A stretch of 64,000 nucleotides of DNA from Variovorax paradoxus (GTDB lineage: Bacteria > Pseudomonadota > Gammaproteobacteria > Burkholderiales > Burkholderiaceae_C), in NCBI RefSeq assembly GCF_000834655.1, contig NZ_JXQQ01000005.1, forward strand, positions 1 through 64,000, given 5' to 3'. Positions 60,306 through 64,000 of this stretch are shown here, piece after piece; position 1 is the first letter of the stretch; each line of letters starts with the position of its first letter. A program made the translations under genes and the position numbers. The notes beneath the pieces were generated by a model that was not told where the DNA came from, searched no databases, and saw only the letters and a program-made list of their open reading frames with translations.

Positions 60306-60983
60306 ATGCGAATTCTTGTCATCGAAGACGAGCCCAAACTGGGCGACTACCTGAAAAAGGGACTCGAGGAAAACGGATATGTCGTCGACATAGCCCGCGA
60401 CGGCATCGAAGGCCGCTACCTCGCCACCGAGGGAGACTACGCGCTGGTTCTCCTGGATGTGATGCTCCCCGGCATCGATGGATTCGCCGTGCTGCAGGCC
60501 ATACGCCGCACAAAGAACGTGCCCGTGCTGGTGCTCACCGCGCGCGACAAGGTCGAAGACCGCGTGCAGGGCCTGCAGCAAGGCGCCGACGACTACCTGG
60601 TCAAGCCCTTTTCGTTCTCCGAGCTGCTCGCGCGCGTGCAGGCGCTGTTGCGGCGCGGCAAGGCACAGGACTCGACGGTGCTGCGCCTGGCCGACCTGGA
60701 ACTCGACATGGCCAGCCGCAAGGTGTTTCGCAACCGCGTGCGGCTGGAGCTCACGGCCAAGGAGTTCACGCTGCTGGTGGTGCTGCTGCGCAGGCGCGGC
60801 CAGATCCTCTCGCGCACCACGCTCGCCGAGCAGGTGTGGGACATGAATTTCGACAGCGACACCAACGTGGTGGAAGTGGCCATCCGGCGCCTGCGCAGCA
60901 AGATCGACGATCCGTTCGAGGTGAAGCTGCTGCACACCGTGCGCGGCATGGGCTACGTCCTGGAAGACCGCTCCTGGGTATGA
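60306..60983 (+). CDS. czcR: CzcR response regulator
   Basis: 225 residues, OmpR/PhoB class. Receiver domain with acidic pocket E7-D8, phosphoacceptor D51 in VLLDVMLPG, and conserved lysine in YLVKPFS; winged-helix C-terminal domain with [15 protein letters not shown] and [19 protein letters not shown] 60306 preferred over 60279. Activates the czc operon and itself in response to zinc, cadmium or cobalt. Followed by czcS after a 97-base repeat-like gap. Confidence 0.93.
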   Translation: MRILVIEDEPKLGDYLKKGLEENGYVVDIARDGIEGRYLATEGDYALVLLDVMLPGIDGFAVLQAIRRTKNVPVLVLTARDKVEDRVQGLQQGADDYLVKPFSFSELLARVQALLRRGKAQDSTVLRLADLELDMASRKVFRNRVRLELTAKEFTLLVVLLRRRGQILSRTTLAEQVWDMNFDSDTNVVEVAIRRLRSKIDDPFEVKLLHTVRGMGYVLEDRSWV

Positions 60984-61012
60984 ACCCACCCCCAAGCTCG
61001 CCCGCTTCGTGT

Positions 61013-61080
61013 GGCCGCCCGCCCCCTCGCAGGAGGCAATGCCTGCGGCCCGGCAAAGCCGGTTCCGCGGCACTTTCGCG
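61013..61080 (+). repeat. GC-rich intergenic repeat between czcR and czcS
   Basis: Contains GCAGG-AGGCAAT-GCCTGC and CCGGC-AAA-GCCGG hairpins. Not coding. The AGGAGG inside it could be used as a Shine-Dalgarno only for an ATG two bases later, too close, so czcS is started at 61081. Confidence 0.45.
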
Positions 61081-62400
61081 ATGAGCCTGCCCAACTCGAT
61101 CCAGCGCCGCCTCTCGCTCTGGATCGCCGCGCAGACGCTGTTCGGCCTGAGCGTGATCTGCCTGGCCATCTACCTCGTCACAGCCTGGAACTTCGGCCAG
61201 AAGCAGGAGGACGAACTCGACCAGAAGGCGGTGCTGGTGCAGCACCTGCTCAAGGAGGCCGAGAAAGGCGGCGACCTCGTCTTCCTCAAGCACAAGCTGG
61301 ACGACTTCTTCTCGATGCAGGACGACGTGAGCCTGTCGATCACGCATGCGGGCCGGCAGCTCTTTCAGTCGCGGCCCACCACGGGCGGCCGCTGGATGCG
61401 GCGCGACCTCACGGTGCCTTGGCAGCAAGGCAGTCCCGCAACCGAGTTGCAGGTGCAGCTGGGCGTGAACGTCGCGCAGGAGGCGCGGCTGCTCGAGCGG
61501 CTCGCCTGGACGCTGCTCGGCGCCGTGGTGCTGGGCACCGCGCTGGTGTCGTTCACGGGCATGTGGCTGGTGCGGCGCGGCCTGCGACCGCTGAAAGCGC
61601 TGGCCGACCGGACCGCGGCCATGGCGCCGGACAAGGCGAACCAACCGATCGATGCCTTGGCCTTCGCCGCGGAGCTGCGCCCGTGGATCACGCAGTTCAA
61701 CGCGCTGCTGCTGCGCGTGCAGCGCGCCTACGTGCAGCTCGAATCGTTCAACGCCGACGTGGCGCACGAGCTGCGCACGCCGCTCGCCAACCTCATCGGC
61801 TCCACCGAACTCGCGCTCACGCGGCAGCGCTCCAACGAGGAGCTGCAGGGCGTGCTGACGTCGAATCTCGAGGAGATCGGCCGGCTCTCGGGCATCGTCA
61901 CCGACATGCTGTTTCTCTCGAAGGCCGACCGCGGCACCTCGACCCGCTCGCGCGCCGTCGTGAGTCTCGCGGCGCAGGCGCACGACGTGATCGACTTCTA
62001 CGACGCAATGCTCGACGAGGCGGGGTTGAAGGCCGAGGTCGCCGGCGATGCCATGGCCGACGTGGACGCCGCGCTGGTCCGCCGTGCGCTCTCCAACCTG
62101 CTGGGCAATGCGATCCGCTTCGCCGCGCCGGCTTCCACCATCGGGATCGAGCTGAAGGCGGACCACGACGAGTTCATTCTTGCGGTCGAGAACCGCGGGG
62201 AGCCGATCGATCCAGCTGCGCTCCCTCGCCTCTTCGAGCGTTTCTATCGCGCTGCGCAGGCCCGCGACGGATCGACCCGGCACCACGGGCTGGGCCTTGC
62301 CATCGTCGAGGCCATTGCGTGCATGCACGGCGGGCGCGTGTTCGCGTCGAGCGAGGGCGGTGCGACGCGCATCGGCTTCACCGTGCGCCGCAACGGCTGA
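61081..62400 (+). CDS. czcS: CzcS sensor histidine kinase
   Basis: 439 residues from ATG 61081. Membrane helix 14-36, a periplasmic sensor domain (about 37-138), second helix 143-163, HAMP, phosphoacceptor H229 in DVAHELRTPLANL, N-box LSNLLGNAIRFA and G-box HHGLGLAIVEAIACMHGG. The periplasmic loop is shorter on histidine than many CzcS proteins, so metal choice cannot be called. Partner of CzcR. Confidence 0.9.
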   Translation: MSLPNSIQRRLSLWIAAQTLFGLSVICLAIYLVTAWNFGQKQEDELDQKAVLVQHLLKEAEKGGDLVFLKHKLDDFFSMQDDVSLSITHAGRQLFQSRPTTGGRWMRRDLTVPWQQGSPATELQVQLGVNVAQEARLLERLAWTLLGAVVLGTALVSFTGMWLVRRGLRPLKALADRTAAMAPDKANQPIDALAFAAELRPWITQFNALLLRVQRAYVQLESFNADVAHELRTPLANLIGSTELALTRQRSNEELQGVLTSNLEEIGRLSGIVTDMLFLSKADRGTSTRSRAVVSLAAQAHDVIDFYDAMLDEAGLKAEVAGDAMADVDAALVRRALSNLLGNAIRFAAPASTIGIELKADHDEFILAVENRGEPIDPAALPRLFERFYRAAQARDGSTRHHGLGLAIVEAIACMHGGRVFASSEGGATRIGFTVRRNG

Positions 62401-62408
62401 GCGAGGCC

Positions 62409-62481
62409 GCGACAACCGTTCGGACTGCGGCAACCGTGCGGGCCGCGACAACCGTGCGGGCTGCGGCAACAACGTCAGGCT
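62409..62481 (+). repeat. Tandem 18-bp repeats
   Basis: Three full units of GCGACAACCGTTCGGACT / GCGGCAACCGTGCGGGCC / GCGACAACCGTGCGGGCT plus a partial fourth, immediately after the czcS stop. Confidence 0.8.
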
Positions 62482-62511
62482 GAGGTCCAACCCCCAGGCC
62501 GAGACCCCTAT

Positions 62512-62569
62512 CGTTCGGGCTGAGCTTGTCGAAGCCTCGCGCGGCGCTTCGCCAAGCTCAGCGTGAACG
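62512..62569. repeat. Long palindrome with the GTTCGGGCTGAGCTTGTCGAAGC motif
   Basis: Left arm 62512-62535 and right arm 62546-62569 match as inverted repeats at 21 of 24 positions, with a 10-base loop. This motif is a common dispersed repeat of proteobacterial genomes. It lies between convergent czcS and the antiporter gene, a usual place for such repeats, possibly acting as a bidirectional terminator. Confidence 0.8.
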
Positions 62570-62601
62570 GCCCTGTCGTCATGACGCCACCTGGCCTGAA
62601 A

Positions 62602-63876
62602 TCAGGGCTTGGCGTGCGCCTCGGCTTCGACCGGCGCGGCCACGTCGGCAGCCGCCTTGGGCTTGCGGCCGATGCACAGCGTCATCAGCGGCCCGGTCAT
62701 CGCGGTGGTGGCGAGCGCCATCACCAGCAGCATCGTGAAGAGCTCGGGGCCGATCAGGCCCACGTCGAAACCGATCTTGATGACGATCAGCTCCATCAGC
62801 CCGCGCGCATTCATCAGGGAACCAGTGGCCATGCTGTCGCGCCAGCTGTAGCCGGCCATGCGCGCGCCGGCCGCGCCGCCGGCGATCTTGCCGAAGGTGG
62901 CCACGCTGATGATCAGCAGCATCGCGCCCAGGCTCGCGCCCGTGAACGCGCTGGCGGTGGTGCCCAGCCCGGCGAGCGCGAAAAAGAGCGGCATCAGCAC
63001 GACGATGGAGATGGGCTCGATGCGCTCGCTGAGCGAGCGCAGGAGGCGGTCGTCGCGCGGCAGGCAGGCGCCGAACAGGAAGGCGCCGAACACCGCATGC
63101 AGGTGCAGCCATTCGGTGAGCAGCGCGGTGACCAAGAGGCCGATCATCAGCGAGGCCATCACCGTGGTCGAGGGCTCGCCGTCGGGCGCCTTCACGCGCA
63201 GCAGCCAGGCAAAGGCCGGCTTCAGGCCGAAGAACAGGAAGACCAGCATCACCACCACGCCGACCGTGATCTTGATGAGGCCGGTGTAGCCCTCGCCCGC
63301 CCCCACCATCGCCACCACGAAGGCCAGCAGGATCCAGGCGAACACGTCGACCACCGCGGCGGCGCTGAGCGAGAGCTGGCCGAAGGGCGTGCGCGTCATG
63401 CCGCGGTCCTTCAGGATGCGCGCCATGACAGGGAAAGCGGTGATCGAGAGCGCCGCCGCCATGAAGAGCGCGAACGGCCAGAACGCGACGCCGGCCGGTG
63501 CCAGCGCGGGATACAGCGTGGGCGAGATCGCCAGGCCCAGCGCCAACGGCACGATCACGCTGAGCACGCCCACCGCACCGGCCGCCTTGAGCTGCGAGCG
63601 CATGTTCTGCGAGGACCGCAGCTCCAGCCCGACCACGAACATGAACAGCACCAGCCCCACGGTCGACAGCGACGACAGGCCCTGCAGGAGGTCCTTGGCG
63701 AACAGCTGCGCATGCAGCGAGGGAAAGAGCGCGCCCATCACGGCCGGGCCGAGCATCAGGCCCGCGGCCATTTCGCCCACCACGCTGGGCTGGCCCAGGT
63801 AGCGAAGCAGCCAGCCGCAGACGCGCGCGGTGGTGAGGATGACGACGAGTTGCAGCAGCAGGGTGGTAGCAGACAT
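62602..63876 (-). CDS. CPA2-family cation:proton antiporter
   Basis: 424 residues, KefB/NapA-like. Twelve or thirteen membrane helices with the core EMAAGLMLGP near 35, SITAFPVMARILKDRG near 145 and the helix-5-like ALSITAFP discontinuity. Soluble KTN and RCK domains are absent, so it is the short CPA2 form that exchanges sodium or potassium for protons. ATG 63876 preferred to 63900. No regulatory partner is next to it. Confidence 0.87.
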   Translation of the reverse strand: MSATTLLLQLVVILTTARVCGWLLRYLGQPSVVGEMAAGLMLGPAVMGALFPSLHAQLFAKDLLQGLSSLSTVGLVLFMFVVGLELRSSQNMRSQLKAAGAVGVLSVIVPLALGLAISPTLYPALAPAGVAFWPFALFMAAALSITAFPVMARILKDRGMTRTPFGQLSLSAAAVVDVFAWILLAFVVAMVGAGEGYTGLIKITVGVVVMLVFLFFGLKPAFAWLLRVKAPDGEPSTTVMASLMIGLLVTALLTEWLHLHAVFGAFLFGACLPRDDRLLRSLSERIEPISIVVLMPLFFALAGLGTTASAFTGASLGAMLLIISVATFGKIAGGAAGARMAGYSWRDSMATGSLMNARGLMELIVIKIGFDVGLIGPELFTMLLVMALATTAMTGPLMTLCIGRKPKAAADVAAPVEAEAHAKP

Positions 63877-63940
63877 GGGAGATCGGGGCGCGAGAGCCAA
63901 AGGGCGTAGCCGCCGATGTTAGTGCCGCACGAGGGGCAGT

Positions 63941-64000
63941 TCAATCCGGCTGTCGGCCCGCCAGGATGCGCGCCAGGCACTCGGCCAGCTCCTGCAGCCC
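63941..64000 (-). CDS. 3' end of an unidentified gene, cut by the window edge
   Basis: The frame opposite to the top strand ends with TGA at 63941-63943 and reads ...GLQELAECLARILAGRQPD. Only 19 residues are visible, with a helix-like pattern. No function can be assigned. Gene extends beyond the window. Confidence 0.4.
   Translation of the reverse strand, partial: GLQELAECLARILAGRQPD

Noticed and set aside
61009..61080. Upstream GTG and ATG starts for CzcS
   Set aside because: They would translate the GC-rich intergenic repeat; ATG 61081 gives a normal short cytoplasmic lead before the first membrane helix.

Overview
The window is high-GC DNA with the gene complement and intergenic style of a betaproteobacterium of the Comamonadaceae. 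Variovorax is my best guess, from the protein families and the palindromic intergenic repeats rather than from any search. Genes are tightly packed, many overlap by ATGA or TGATG, and no tRNA, rRNA, CRISPR array, integrase or insertion sequence was seen. Apart from the eCIS block the content is chromosomal housekeeping plus accessory transport and resistance genes.

Layout. 0.1-1.8 kb: ybiB and cobA, coupled. 1.8-5.2 kb: a short orphan outer-membrane-factor gene divergent from an orphan PilQ-type secretin. 5.3-9.6 kb: a complete polyamine-type ABC transporter (ATPase, Tat-type binding protein, two permeases). 9.7-14.2 kb: a sterol desaturase-like membrane hydroxylase, a papain-like lipoprotein, a YhiN-type flavoprotein, then rpsU with its own promoter and terminator, a YqeY-like protein and a Nudix hydrolase. 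14.2-20.0 kb: a TauE/SafE permease divergent from a LysR regulator, then a four-gene minus-strand operon (SDR, flavin monooxygenase, bile-acid-type symporter, NAD epimerase) that looks like catabolism of a ketone or sterol-like compound.

20.0-42.6 kb is the centrepiece: an extracellular contractile injection system (eCIS; Afp/PVC/MAC relatives). A divergent DUF4280 (PAAR-like tip) gene faces a 15-gene plus-strand operon: cap (DUF4255), unknown 335-aa protein, one sheath, two tube proteins, DUF5908, LysM tube-baseplate adaptor, VgrG-like spike, gp25, baseplate J (Afp11-like), Afp12-like wedge, unknown 926-aa protein with a proline-rich linker, CIS tape measure, AAA+ ATPase and a 1024-aa DUF4157 (eCIS core) protein. 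The last protein ends in a compositionally distinct C-terminal domain with a D...E-x-K pattern that I read as a restriction-endonuclease-fold toxin, so the locus probably encodes both the particle and its cargo. Two inverted copies of a 66-bp hairpin element sit inside the operon.

42.6-50.9 kb: a xylitol/sorbitol-type dehydrogenase beside the decayed tail of a sugar ABC ATPase (a collapsed polyol uptake operon), an MFS exporter, an AraC regulator, pmbA, darP, mog, a cupin and an NmrA-like oxidoreductase. 51.1-52.6 kb: a lipoprotein beta-propeller built from near-identical 144-bp DNA repeats. 52.8-62.4 kb: a complete cobalt-zinc-cadmium island, czcI-czcCBA-czcD on the minus strand with divergent czcRS. 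62.4-64 kb: a large palindromic repeat, a CPA2 cation:proton antiporter and the 3' end of one further gene cut by the window edge.
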